From positions 4,588,001 through 4,652,000 of the forward strand of contig NZ_CP137734.1 in the NCBI RefSeq assembly GCF_033406955.1: a stretch of DNA of 64,000 nt, written 5' to 3'. Under the pieces are notes generated by a model. It was given only the letters and a program-made list of their open reading frames with translations. It was not told where the DNA came from and did not search any database. Made by a program: the position numbers and the translations under genes. This document shows positions 1 to 8,604 of this stretch, one piece after another (positions within the stretch are counted from its first letter, which is position 1; every line of letters begins with the position of its first letter). The stretch comes from Streptomyces violaceoruber (GTDB taxonomy: Bacteria > Actinomycetota > Actinomycetes > Streptomycetales > Streptomycetaceae).

Positions 1-260
1 GACAGGTTGTCGCCGGTGTTGATCACGAAGTCGGGACGCAGCCCGGCCAGCGACCGCAGCCAGCGCTGCTTCTTGCGCTGACCGCCGACCATGTGGATGT
101 CGGAGACCTGGAGCATCCGCAGGGGACGCATCCCGGACGGGAGGACGGGGACCGTCACCCGTCGGAGGCGGAAGGAGCGGGGCTCGATCCCCGCCGCGTA
201 GACCAGACCGGCGGCGCCAACCGCCGTGACTCCCAGGGGTACTCCGTATCGCGCGCGCAT
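1..260 (-). CDS. Metallophosphoesterase, membrane-anchored (3' part cut off by window edge)
   Basis: The first 86 residues of a calcineurin-like metallophosphoesterase are visible; the rest lies before base 1. The start ATG at 260 is followed by a single hydrophobic segment (about residues 7-22), then an arginine-rich stretch. The domain opens with MLQVSDIHM, whose D-x-H pair is the first metal-binding motif, and continues to VINTGDNL, the GDN metal motif. Such proteins hydrolyse phosphoesters on a dinuclear metal centre, and the N-terminal segment suggests the enzyme faces the outside of the membrane. The substrate cannot be told. The gene diverges from the YqeY-like gene with about 120 bases between the starts. 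Confidence 0.85.
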   Translation of the reverse strand, partial: MRARYGVPLGVTAVGAAGLVYAAGIEPRSFRLRRVTVPVLPSGMRPLRMLQVSDIHMVGGQRKKQRWLRSLAGLRPDFVINTGDNL

Positions 261-380
261 ACGTCCATCGTGTCAGAAGCGGAGGGGGAAGCGGCGCCGG
301 GAGGCCGGCCGCGGTCGCCGTCACCGTGGGCGCGGAAATCGGCGGGCGCCGTTCCTCGCGTACCTGCGACAATCAGGTCC

Positions 381-845
381 ATGACCACGCTCAAGGCGAA
401 GCTGCACGACGACCTCAACTCCTCGATCAAGGAGCGCGACGAGCTCCGCTCCTCCACGCTCCGGCTGACGCTGGCCGCGATCACCAAGGAGGAGGTCGCG
501 GGGAAGGAGAAGCGCGAGCTCTCCGACGACGAGGTGCAGAAGGTGATCATCCGCGAGGCGAAGAAGCGCCGCGAGGCCGCCGAGGCCTTCGCACAGGGCG
601 GCCGCGCCGAGCAGGCCGAGCGGGAGAAGGCGGAGGGCGAGGTGCTCGCCGCCTACCTGCCGAAGCAGCTTTCCGACGACGAGCTGAACGCGATCGTCGC
701 GCAGGCCGTGCAGGAGGCGAAGGCGGCCGGCGCCGAGGGACCGCGGGCCATGGGCGCCGTGATGAAGATCGTGAACCCGAAGGTGGCCGGGCAGGCCGAG
801 GGCGGCCGGGTCGCCGCCGCGGTCAAGAAGCTCCTGGCCGGCTGA
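381..845 (+). CDS. GatB/YqeY-domain protein
   Basis: A 154-residue protein with the whole YqeY family pattern. It starts MTTLKAKLHDDLNSSIK, has the charged helical stretch rich in E/K/R (about residues 35-85, including EAKKRREAAEAFAQGGR), and ends with the typical MGAVMKIVNPKVAGQAEGGR segment. YqeY resembles the tail domain of the GatB amidotransferase subunit that contacts tRNA; its own role is not settled. The ATG at 381 is preferred over an upstream in-frame start because everything before it reads as low-complexity, non-conserved sequence. Divergent from the phosphoesterase and convergent with the PBP gene. Confidence 0.93.
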   Translation: MTTLKAKLHDDLNSSIKERDELRSSTLRLTLAAITKEEVAGKEKRELSDDEVQKVIIREAKKRREAAEAFAQGGRAEQAEREKAEGEVLAAYLPKQLSDDELNAIVAQAVQEAKAAGAEGPRAMGAVMKIVNPKVAGQAEGGRVAAAVKKLLAG

Positions 846-917
846 GCCGTCGCGGCGTCGTCCTTACGACGCTTACGACGCGGCCAAAGCCGGTCACGCC
901 GTGACGCCGGCAACACG

Positions 918-957
918 GGTGAGGGCCCTCTCCGCAGTCGCGGGGAGGGCCCTCACC
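918..957. terminator. Bidirectional terminator hairpin between yqeY-like gene and PBP gene
   Basis: An 18-bp stem (918-935 with 940-957, one G-T pair) closes on the tetraloop AGTC. It lies between two convergent gene ends (845 and 973). There is no T-run, as is common in actinobacteria. Confidence 0.8.
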
Positions 958-972
958 GGTGAAGGGAACGGG

Positions 973-3237
973 TCAGCGTCGTCCGCCGGGGCCGTTGCCC
1001 GGGCCCTGGATCAGGTTGCCCGGGAAGCCGCCGTCCCCGCCGCCGTCGCCGGTGCCGCCGTTGGTCAGGCCGGCGATGAAGCCGTCGTCGTCGCCGTTGT
1101 TGCCGTCGTCGGGCTTGTCCTCGTCGCGGCCCTTGTCCTTGTCCTTGTTCTTGTCCTTGTTCTTGTCGCCGTCCGGGATGTCGACGAGGTTGAACGAGGG
1201 GGAGTCCTTGCCCGACAGGGCGCCGGTCATGGCGTCCTTCCAGATCGGGCCCGGGACCGCGCCACCGAAGACGAGGGGGTGGTAGACGCCGCCGATCGTG
1301 ATGTCCTTCATCTCGACCTCCTGGCTGGCGCTGCCGACCCAGACGGCGCCCGACATGTTCGGCGTGTAGCCGACGAACCAGGCGTTCTTGCGCTCGTCGG
1401 TCGTACCCGTCTTGCCGGCGTTGGCGCGGTCGCTCAGACCGGCCGCCTTACCGGTACCGGAGTCGACCACGCCCTGCAGCAGGGTGTTCACGCTGTCCGC
1501 GGTCTTCTCCGTCATGGCGCGCGAGCACGTCGACTTCGGCACCTCGAGCGACTTCTGCTTGTTGCCGACCTTCTGGGTGATCGACTCGATCGCGACCGGC
1601 GTGCAGTACATGCCGCGCGAGGCGAAGGTCGCGTAGGCGCTCGCCATCGTCAGCGGGGACATACCGACCGAGCCGAGGGCGAGGGCCGAGGGGTTCTGCG
1701 GCAGCTTGTCCCCGTTGCCCTGGTGGACGTGGAGCTTGTCCGCCATGGACGCGACCGGGCACAGACCGATGTCGGCGAGCATCTGGACGAAGTAGGTGTT
1801 GACCGACTTGGCCATCGCCTCCTTCAGCCGGTACGGGCCGACCTCCGACTCGTTCTCGTTCTCGAGGCGGTAGCCCGAGTCGTTGATCCAGGGCTTGTCA
1901 CAGGTCTGGATGGGGCTCGGGTAGTCCATGTCGTACGGCGACGAGTACTCCTTCGTCGCCGGTACGTTCTCCTCCAGGGCCGCGGCCGCCAGGAACGGCT
2001 TGAACGTCGAACCCGTCGGGAAGCCGTAGTTGGAGCCGCCGACCGCGTGGTCGACCGAGTAGTTGATCTCGGTCTCGTTCTTGCCGTAGCCGTACGGCTT
2101 CGACTGGCCCATGGCGACGATCCGGCCGGTGCCGGGTTCGACCAGGGTGCTGGCCGCGGCGACCGAGTCCGACTTGTTGACGTGGTCCTTGAGGGACTGG
2201 TGCACCGACTCCTGGGCCTGCGGGTCGAGCGTCGTGCGGATGGTCAGGCCGCCCTGGTTCCAGACCTTGGCCCGGTCCTTGCGGGTCTTGCCGAAGACCG
2301 GTTCGCTCAGGAAGACCTCGCGCACGTAGTCGCAGAAGAAGCTCGCGTCGTTCACGGCCGTGATGCAGCCGTTCTTCGGCTTGCTGACCTTCAGCCCCAG
2401 CGGTGCCTTCTTCGCCTTCTCGGCCTGGGCCGGGGAGATGTCGCCGACCTGGGCCATGCGTGTCAGGACGACGTTGCGCCGCTTGGTGGCCTCCGCCTCG
2501 TCGTTGACCGGGTCGTACCGGCTCGGCGACTGGACGATGCCGGCCAGGAGGGCGGCCTCCTGGACGGTGAGGTCCTTGGCGTGCTTGGAGAAGTAGCGCT
2601 GCGAGGCGGCCTCGACCCCGTAGGCCTGCTGGCCGAAGAACGTGATGTTCAGGTAGTTCTCGAGGATCTTCTTCTTGCCCAGCTCCTCCTCGACCTGGAT
2701 CGCGAGCTTCAGCTCCTGGATCTTGCGGCCGATGGTCTGCTGGGTGGCCTGGGCGACCTTCGTCGGGTCGTCGCCAGCCTCCTCCACGAAGACGTTCTTG
2801 ACGTACTGCTGGGTGAGCGTGGAGGCGCCCTCGGAGACCCCGCCGCTGCGCGCGTTCTTGTTGAGGGCGCGCAGGACGCCCTTCAGGTCGACCGCGCCGT
2901 GCTCGTAGAAGCGCGAGTCCTCGATCGCGACGATCGCCTTCTGCATGTACGGCGAGATGTCCTTGAGGTCGACCACCGTGCGGTCGCGCGAGTAGACCGT
3001 GGCGATGGTGCCGCCCTCGGCGTCGAGGATGGCGGTGCGCTGGCTCAGCGGGGGAGTCTTCAAGTTGGCCGGGAGGGCGTCGAAGCTCTCCACCGACCCC
3101 TTGGCGGCCAGCCCCAGCGCGCCCACGGCGGGCAACGCGATGCCGGCCAGCACTGCTCCCGCGAGCACACTGACACCGAGGAACTTGGCGGCCTGCTGCG
3201 TTGGCGACAGACCACCGCCCGAGCGCTTCTTTGGCAT
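973..3237 (-). CDS. Bifunctional class A penicillin-binding protein
   Basis: This 754-residue protein polymerises and cross-links peptidoglycan at the outer face of the membrane. A cytoplasmic, basic N-terminus (MPKKRSGGG) precedes one transmembrane segment (about 17-45). The glycosyltransferase domain shows the catalytic glutamate in IEDSRFYEHG (E106). The transpeptidase domain has TGSTFKPF (nucleophile S410, K413), a SVN triad motif and KTGTT (609-613), so all catalytic boxes are intact. The tail after about residue 700 is an Asp/Lys/Asn repeat (NKDKNKDKNKDKDK) and then a glycine-rich end, probably disordered and wall-facing. It diverges from wblA, an arrangement also known in other Streptomyces. 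Start ATG 3237 gives the standard short basic leader. Confidence 0.95.
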   Translation of the reverse strand: MPKKRSGGGLSPTQQAAKFLGVSVLAGAVLAGIALPAVGALGLAAKGSVESFDALPANLKTPPLSQRTAILDAEGGTIATVYSRDRTVVDLKDISPYMQKAIVAIEDSRFYEHGAVDLKGVLRALNKNARSGGVSEGASTLTQQYVKNVFVEEAGDDPTKVAQATQQTIGRKIQELKLAIQVEEELGKKKILENYLNITFFGQQAYGVEAASQRYFSKHAKDLTVQEAALLAGIVQSPSRYDPVNDEAEATKRRNVVLTRMAQVGDISPAQAEKAKKAPLGLKVSKPKNGCITAVNDASFFCDYVREVFLSEPVFGKTRKDRAKVWNQGGLTIRTTLDPQAQESVHQSLKDHVNKSDSVAAASTLVEPGTGRIVAMGQSKPYGYGKNETEINYSVDHAVGGSNYGFPTGSTFKPFLAAAALEENVPATKEYSSPYDMDYPSPIQTCDKPWINDSGYRLENENESEVGPYRLKEAMAKSVNTYFVQMLADIGLCPVASMADKLHVHQGNGDKLPQNPSALALGSVGMSPLTMASAYATFASRGMYCTPVAIESITQKVGNKQKSLEVPKSTCSRAMTEKTADSVNTLLQGVVDSGTGKAAGLSDRANAGKTGTTDERKNAWFVGYTPNMSGAVWVGSASQEVEMKDITIGGVYHPLVFGGAVPGPIWKDAMTGALSGKDSPSFNLVDIPDGDKNKDKNKDKDKGRDEDKPDDGNNGDDDGFIAGLTNGGTGDGGGDGGFPGNLIQGPGNGPGGRR

Positions 3238-3697
3238 GGAGGCAGCCTACGTTCTCATTCGCCGGACACGCGTATATGCCTTGGCCTAAGCTGCACTCAA
3301 CTGTCACAGCAGTGAGGCCACGTATCAATACGTCCGGCGACCCCGAATCGTTCCGGATCCGCTCGATTTTTTTCCGAGGGGCCCCGCTGGGGGGCGCGTT
3401 GGTGTGTACCGGCGCGTGCCACGGCGTGTGGGGTACGTGTCCGAATCCGCCTCGTGTGTCAATCGGCGTCCGTTGTGGCGCAACAGAGATGACCTGAATG
3501 TCGGGATCGTCGCGCATGTCGCCAGCTCACTCCCCCGGGTGATCTGCCGCTTACCCATAGTCCGTTCGGGCCATTCAAGATTGGGCCCGAAGGGGGTGTT
3601 GCGCTGTGCCCACCTTCCGTAACGTCCTCAACTGGCGGCGGTGAATATGCCGCTGCCGCCGTGGGGGAGCCTCGATTCGGGAGAGGACGGCGCCGGT
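3238..3697. other. Divergent regulatory region between PBP gene and wblA
   Basis: About 460 bases without a convincing gene. It must hold the promoters for both the PBP gene and wblA. It contains a T-run at 3366-3372 followed by a GC-rich block, and an inverted repeat at 3565-3591 listed separately. No promoter could be assigned with confidence. Confidence 0.6.
3565..3591. promoter_or_regulatory. Inverted repeat upstream of wblA, possible operator
   Basis: Perfect 8-bp arms TTCGGGCC (3565-3572) and GGCCCGAA (3584-3591) are separated by 11 bases, so the half-site centres lie 19 bp apart, just under two helical turns. It lies 49 bp before the upstream possible start codon and about 106 bp before the preferred one. 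The binding protein is unknown. Confidence 0.4.
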
Positions 3698-4036
3698 ATG
3701 GGCTGGGTAACCGACTGGAGTGCGCAGGCCGCCTGCCGCACTACCGATCCGGACGAACTGTTCGTTCAGGGAGCAGCGCAGAACAGGGCCAAGGCGGTGT
3801 GCACCGGATGTCCGGTGCGGACCGAGTGCCTGGCCGACGCGCTCGACAACCGTGTCGAGTTCGGCGTGTGGGGAGGCATGACGGAGCGGGAACGCCGCGC
3901 GCTGCTGCGCAGGCGGCCCACCGTGACCTCTTGGCGCCGGCTCCTCGAGACGGCGCGGACGGAGTACGAACGAGGGGTCGGCATCGTCCCCCTCGACGAC
4001 GACGAGGTGTACGAGAACTACGCGGCCGTGGGCTGA
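3698..4036 (+). CDS. wblA: WhiB-like iron-sulfur regulator WblA
   Basis: WblA is a 4Fe-4S regulator that influences the switch from aerial growth to sporulation and represses antibiotic production in Streptomyces. From ATG 3698 the protein is 112 residues. It has the four cluster-binding cysteines C13, C35, C38 and C44, the GVWGG turn (56-60), and the basic stretch ERERRALLRRRP that contacts DNA or sigma factor. The start at 3698 is preferred because GGGAGAGGA lies about 10 bases upstream; in-frame starts at 3641 (GTG) and 3647 (ATG) would add 17-19 proline-rich residues. Identification as wblA rests on the sequence and on the PBP and ArsA-pair neighbours. Confidence 0.93.
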   Translation: MGWVTDWSAQAACRTTDPDELFVQGAAQNRAKAVCTGCPVRTECLADALDNRVEFGVWGGMTERERRALLRRRPTVTSWRRLLETARTEYERGVGIVPLDDDEVYENYAAVG

Positions 4037-4050
4037 GCCCCGAGGCCGGA

Positions 4051-5496
4051 TCAGGCGCCCGGCTCGGGCAGCTCGGGTCGGCCGGTGGCCAGGCGTGCCC
4101 CGATGTCCCGCAGGCCCGCGAGGTCGTGCACGTCGCCGGGCAGCGCGGCCACCTCGGTGACCGCGACCTCGGGATGACGCGCGGTGAAGCGGTCACGCGT
4201 GCGCTGCTCGCGGGCGAGCAGGTGCATGCGCTCCGCGTGCAGCCGCAGCAGGGCAGCGGCGAGCGCGTCGACCGACCGCTCCGCCGTGTCGGAAACCTCG
4301 GGTGAGGTGTCGGAAGCCTCGGGAGAGGCGGCGGAGGCCCCGGGTGAGGTGTCGGGGGCCGAGTCGCCGGGTTCGGAGTCGGCCGGTCCTGAACTGCCGT
4401 ACGTGTCGGGAGAGTTGCCGGAAGAGGTACGAAGTCCAGCTTTCCCGCCGTCCTGATCCACAATGCGGGGATCCTCAAGATTTTCCGCGGCGGCGAGTGC
4501 CCGCTCGGCCGACAGGCGGTCGGCGCCGCTGCCGTGGACCCGGTTGAGCACCAGACCGGCCAGCGGCATGTCCTCGGCCGCCAGCCGCTGAACGAAGTAC
4601 GCGGCCTCGCGCAGGGCGTCCCGCTCCGGGGCCGCGACCACCAGGAACGCCGTCCCGGGCGCCTGGAGCAGCTTGTACGTCGCGTCCGCGCGCGTCCGGA
4701 AGCCGCCGAACATCGAGTCCATCGCGGCCACGAAGGTCTGCACGTCCTTGAGGAACTGCCCGCCCAGCACCTTCCCCAGGACGCCGGTCATCATCGACAT
4801 GCCGACGTTCAGGAACTTCATCCCGGCCCGGCCGCCGACCTTCGCCGGGGCCAGCAGGACGCGGATCAGCTTGCCGTCCAGGAAGGAACCGAGACGCTTG
4901 GGGGCGTCCAGGAAGTCCAGCGCCGAGCGGGACGGCGGCGTGTCGACGACGATGAGGTCCCACTCGTCCCTCGACCGCAGCTGCCCCAGCTTCTCCATCG
5001 CCATGTACTCCTGCGTGCCCGCGAAGCCCGCCGAGAGCGACTGGTAGAAGGGGTTGCCCAGGATCGCCGCCGCCCGTTCGGGATCCGCGTGGGACTCGAC
5101 GATCTCGTCGAAGGTCCGCTTCATGTCGAGCATCATGGCGTGCAGCTCGCCGCCCGCCGAGTCGTCGACGCCCTTCACCCGGCGCGGGGTGTTGTCGAGC
5201 GAGTCGATGCCCATGGACTGCGCCAGCCGCCGGGCCGGGTCGATGGTGAGGACGACCACCTTGCGGCCGCGCTCGGCCGCCCGCAGGCCCAGGGCCGCGG
5301 CCGTGGTCGTCTTGCCGACCCCGCCCGAACCGCAGCACACCACGATGCGGTTGTGCGGGTCCTCCAGCAGGGCGTCGACGTCGAGCACGCGCGCGGGGGT
5401 CAGGCGGCGCGCGCCCTCCTGGTGGCGGGCCCGGTCGCCCTTCTGGTGGCCGGCCGGGCTGCCCTTCTGGTGGCGGGCCGGGTCGTCCGGACTCAT
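4051..5496 (-). CDS. ArsA-like P-loop ATPase, second of a pair
   Basis: A 481-residue ATPase of the ArsA/GET3 class with a complete deviant P-loop GSGGVGKTTT (near 56-65) and the Walker B-like LIVVDTPPS. ATG 5496 overlaps the TGA of the upstream ATPase (ATGA), so the two are translationally coupled and may act as a heterodimer. The N-terminus has three 8-residue repeats around HQKG/HQEG (residues 7-30). A Ser/Asp/Glu/Pro-rich linker (encoded around 4290-4420) interrupts the C-terminal part. Homologues are conserved next to wblA in actinobacteria; no substrate is established. An arsenite or tail-anchored-protein role is not implied, since no CxC-type metal site is seen. Confidence 0.9.
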   Translation of the reverse strand: MSPDDPARHQKGSPAGHQKGDRARHQEGARRLTPARVLDVDALLEDPHNRIVVCCGSGGVGKTTTAAALGLRAAERGRKVVVLTIDPARRLAQSMGIDSLDNTPRRVKGVDDSAGGELHAMMLDMKRTFDEIVESHADPERAAAILGNPFYQSLSAGFAGTQEYMAMEKLGQLRSRDEWDLIVVDTPPSRSALDFLDAPKRLGSFLDGKLIRVLLAPAKVGGRAGMKFLNVGMSMMTGVLGKVLGGQFLKDVQTFVAAMDSMFGGFRTRADATYKLLQAPGTAFLVVAAPERDALREAAYFVQRLAAEDMPLAGLVLNRVHGSGADRLSAERALAAAENLEDPRIVDQDGGKAGLRTSSGNSPDTYGSSGPADSEPGDSAPDTSPGASAASPEASDTSPEVSDTAERSVDALAAALLRLHAERMHLLAREQRTRDRFTARHPEVAVTEVAALPGDVHDLAGLRDIGARLATGRPELPEPGA

Positions 5497-6470
5497 GCGA
5501 TCCCCTGCTTCCGCAGCTCGGTGGCCAGCTCGTACAGGCCCGCCAGGTCCATGCCCTCCGCGAGCAGCGGCAGTTCGTGCGTCGGCAGGCCCAGCTCGCC
5601 GAGGACCGCCCGCTGCTCCTGCTCCAGCGCGTACCGCTCGGCGTACTCGCCGGCCTGGGCGAGGAGCGGGTCCACCAGCCGCTCGGCGTGCCCGCCCCGC
5701 CGTGCCCCGCCGAGTCCCGCCCCGGACAGGGACCGGGCCAGCGCCGTACGCGGTGTCTCCCGTACGAGCTCCAGGCCGGCGGCGTCCAGGACCTGGGGCC
5801 GGACCATGTTCACCACGACCCGGCCCACCGGGAGCCGTGCCGTCCGCAGCTCGGCGATGCCGTCCACGGTCTCCTGGACCGGCATCTCCTCCAGCAGCGT
5901 CACCAGGTGCACCGCGGTCTCCCGCGACTTCAGCACCCGCATCACGGCCTGCGCCTGATTGTGTATGGGGCCGACCTTCGCGAGCCCCGCCACCTCGTCG
6001 TTGACGTTGAGGAAGCGCGTGATGCGGCCGGTCGGCGGGGCGTCCATGACGACGTAGTCGTACACGAACCGCCCCTGCTTGTCCTTGCGCCGGACCGCCT
6101 CGCACGCCTTGCCGGTCAGCAGGACGTCCCTGACCCCCGGCGCGATGGTGGTCGCGAAGTCGATCGCGCCGAGCTTCTTCAGGGCCCGTCCGGCGCTGCC
6201 GAGCTTGTAGAACATCTGGAGATAGTCCAGAAGGGCCAGTTCGGCGTCGATGGCGAGGGCGTACACCTCCCCGCCCCCGGGAGCGACGGCGATCTTCCGC
6301 TCCTCATAAGGCAGCGCCTCCGTTTCGAAGAGCTGCGCGATGCCCTGGCGGCCCTCGACCTCGACGAGAAGCGCGCGCTTCCCCTCGGTGGCCAGGGCCA
6401 GCGCGAGGGCCGCGGCCACCGTGGTCTTGCCGGTACCGCCCTTGCCGCTGACGACCTGGAGCCTGCTCAC
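5493..6470 (-). CDS. ArsA-like P-loop ATPase, first of a pair
   Basis: A 325-residue ATPase beginning MSRLQVVSGKGGTGKTT, with the P-loop at residues 8-17 and VVMDAPPTGR as switch II. GTG 6470 is the start; no better upstream start keeps the P-loop near the N-terminus. It is shorter than its partner and lacks the low-complexity insert. The 4-base overlap with the next gene points to one transcript and paired function. The family is that of ArsA/MinD-type dimeric ATPases; the cargo is unknown. Confidence 0.9.
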   Translation of the reverse strand: MSRLQVVSGKGGTGKTTVAAALALALATEGKRALLVEVEGRQGIAQLFETEALPYEERKIAVAPGGGEVYALAIDAELALLDYLQMFYKLGSAGRALKKLGAIDFATTIAPGVRDVLLTGKACEAVRRKDKQGRFVYDYVVMDAPPTGRITRFLNVNDEVAGLAKVGPIHNQAQAVMRVLKSRETAVHLVTLLEEMPVQETVDGIAELRTARLPVGRVVVNMVRPQVLDAAGLELVRETPRTALARSLSGAGLGGARRGGHAERLVDPLLAQAGEYAERYALEQEQRAVLGELGLPTHELPLLAEGMDLAGLYELATELRKQGIA

Positions 6471-6622
6471 GTATTCGAGCGTAACCAGTCCGCGCGCGGA
6501 GTACGCCGGTGGCTGTGGACAACGTGGCCCCGGCCGGCGCCCGCGGGGGCCGGCCGGCGGCCGCGGACGGCCCCCGGACAGCGGCTGCGGAGGTGCCCCG
6601 GACAGCGGCTAGAGTCGGCCGC

Positions 6623-6784
6623 ATGACCAAGTGGGAATACGCAACCGTGCCGCTGCTCGTCCATGCCACGAAGCAGATTCTGGACACCTGGGGCGAGGAC
6701 GGCTGGGAGCTCGTCCAGGTCGTGCCCGGGCCGAACAACCCCGAGCAGCTCGTCGCCTACCTGAAGCGGGAGAAGCAGGCGTGA
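6623..6784 (+). CDS. DUF4177-family small protein
   Basis: A 53-residue protein with the DUF4177 pattern: KWEYATV at the start, DTWGEDGWELVQV in the middle and LVAYLKREK at the end. The function of the family is unknown. Its stop (6782-6784) overlaps the GTG start of the RidA gene, so the two are co-translated. Confidence 0.85.
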   Translation: MTKWEYATVPLLVHATKQILDTWGEDGWELVQVVPGPNNPEQLVAYLKREKQA

Positions 6785-7248
6785 GCGCCGTCGAGGCGAA
6801 GCTCGCCGAGCTCGGTCTGACGCTGCCCGAGGTCGTCCCGCCGCTGGCCGCATACCAGCCGGCCGTGCAGTCGGGCCCGTACGTCTACACGTCCGGCCAG
6901 CTGCCGATGCTGGGGGGCAAGCTCCCGGTCACCGGCAAGGTCGGTGCCGAGGTCACTCCGGACGAGGCGAAGGAACTGGCCCGCACCTGCGCGCTGAACG
7001 CCCTGGCCGCCGTGAAGTCCGTCGCCGGTGACCTCGACCGCGTCGCGCGTGTCGTCAAGGTCGTCGGCTTCGTCGCGTCCGCCGCCGACTTCACCGGCCA
7101 GCCCGGTGTGATCAACGGCGCCAGCGAACTCCTCGGCGAGGTCCTGGGCGACAAGGGCGTGCACGCCCGCAGCGCGGTCGGCGTGGCGGTCCTGCCGCTG
7201 GACGCGCCGGTGGAGGTCGAGATCCAGGTGGAGCTCGTCCAGCCGTAG
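6781..7248 (+). CDS. RidA-family protein (enamine/imine deaminase type)
   Basis: A 155-residue member of the YjgF/YER057c/UK114 superfamily, the long type seen in actinobacteria. RidA proteins hydrolyse reactive enamines and imines released by PLP enzymes. It shows the opening LAELGLTLPEVVPP, the GPYVYTSGQLP strand and the EVEIQVELV end. The short canonical arginine motif at the active site is not clearly present, so the actual activity is uncertain. Start GTG 6781 overlaps the preceding stop. Confidence 0.9.
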   Translation: MSAVEAKLAELGLTLPEVVPPLAAYQPAVQSGPYVYTSGQLPMLGGKLPVTGKVGAEVTPDEAKELARTCALNALAAVKSVAGDLDRVARVVKVVGFVASAADFTGQPGVINGASELLGEVLGDKGVHARSAVGVAVLPLDAPVEVEIQVELVQP

Positions 7249-7481
7249 CGGGCCGGGCGTCCGGTAGGCCGACGGAGCGGACTTCCCGCCGTACACCGAC
7301 GCAGCGGGGAGAACCGACGCCGGGTGCGGCGCGCGCGTTGCCAGGTCGGCAACAAACCTCGCGCCCGCCGCACCGCCCCCGCAGGATCGGTCCCGGTGCC
7401 CCGTACGGAGCGGGAGCCGGCCCAGGCCGGCCCTCCCGGTCCCGACCGGGGCCGTACCGACCGAATGCGCCAGGAGGAGCC

Positions 7482-8546
7482 ATGCCGCAGCCGCCCGTGA
7501 CCGACCAGCAGACCGGCGAACGAGACACCCGGCAGGACGGCAGGCCCGGACAGGCCGCCGGCCGGCCCGTGCACCGGCTGGTGCCCTCACCCGCCGGCCG
7601 GATCCACCTGGTGGAGCAGGGCAGCGGGCCGCTGGTCCTGCTCGTGCACGGCTTCCCCGAGTCCTGGTACTCCTGGCGCCACCAGCTGCCCGCACTGGCC
7701 GCCGCCGGGTTCCGCGCCGTCGCCCTCGACGTACGCGGCTACGGGCGCTCCTCGCGGCCGGACGCCGTCGAGGCGTACCGGATGCTGGACCTGGTGGCGG
7801 ACAACGTCGCCGTGGTGGAGGCGCTGGGAGAAAGCTCCGCCGTGGTCGTCGGCCACGACTGGGGCGCGAACATCGCCGCCCACTCCGCGCTGCTGCGGCC
7901 GGACGTGTTCCGCGCGGTGGGCCTGCTGAGCGTGCCGTACACGCCGCCGGGCGGACCGCGGCCCAGCGAGGCCTTCGCCGGTATGAGCGACCCGGCCGGG
8001 CCCTTCGCCGGGCAGGAGTTCTACGTCTCCTACTTCCAGGAGCCCGGCCGCGCCGAAGCCGAGATCGAGCCCGACGTACGCGGCTGGCTCGCCGGCCTCT
8101 ACGCCGCCCTGTCCGCCGGCACCATGCCCGGCCCCCAGGATCCCGACCCGCACTTCGTCGCCCCCGGCGGCCGGATGCGCGACCGGTTCCCGTCCGCCGG
8201 GCGGCTGCCCTCCTGGCTGACCGAGGAGGACCTGGACGTCTACGCCGGGGAGTTCGAGCGCACCGGCCTGACCGGCGCCCTGAACCGCTACCGCAACATG
8301 GACCGCGACTGGGCCGACCTGGCCGCGCACGAGGGCGCCCCGATCACCCAGCCGTCCCTGTTCCTCGGCGGCGCGCTGGACGCCTCCACCACCTGGCTGT
8401 CCGACGCGATCGAGGCGTATCCGGTCACCCTGCCCGGGCTGAGCGCCTCGCACCTTCTCGACGGCTGCGGCCACTGGCTCCAGCAGGAGCGCCCCGAGGA
8501 GACGAACCGGCTGCTCACCGAGTGGCTGACCGGCCTGCCCTCCTGA
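7482..8546 (+). CDS. Alpha/beta hydrolase, epoxide-hydrolase-like
   Basis: A 354-residue alpha/beta hydrolase. HGFPESWYSW is the oxyanion-hole segment typical of epoxide hydrolases, and VVGHDWGAN carries an aspartate nucleophile (D126) instead of serine. Downstream, the cap domain has tyrosines, and DGCGHWLQQERPEE supplies the catalytic histidine. Together these fit a soluble epoxide hydrolase; the substrate is unknown. ATG 7482 is chosen because CAGGAGGAGC lies just before it; the region before that is low-complexity. No clear operon partner. Confidence 0.88.
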   Translation: MPQPPVTDQQTGERDTRQDGRPGQAAGRPVHRLVPSPAGRIHLVEQGSGPLVLLVHGFPESWYSWRHQLPALAAAGFRAVALDVRGYGRSSRPDAVEAYRMLDLVADNVAVVEALGESSAVVVGHDWGANIAAHSALLRPDVFRAVGLLSVPYTPPGGPRPSEAFAGMSDPAGPFAGQEFYVSYFQEPGRAEAEIEPDVRGWLAGLYAALSAGTMPGPQDPDPHFVAPGGRMRDRFPSAGRLPSWLTEEDLDVYAGEFERTGLTGALNRYRNMDRDWADLAAHEGAPITQPSLFLGGALDASTTWLSDAIEAYPVTLPGLSASHLLDGCGHWLQQERPEETNRLLTEWLTGLPS

Positions 8547-8604
8547 CGCCCACCGGGCCCCGGCGCCACTCGAACATCCGCCCGTCACCGGATAGCCTCC
8601 GGCC

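Noticed and set aside
901-3315. 804-codon plus-strand frame opposite the PBP gene
   Set aside because: Shadow; the Val/Leu repeats arise from the Asp/Lys repeat of the PBP tail read backwards.
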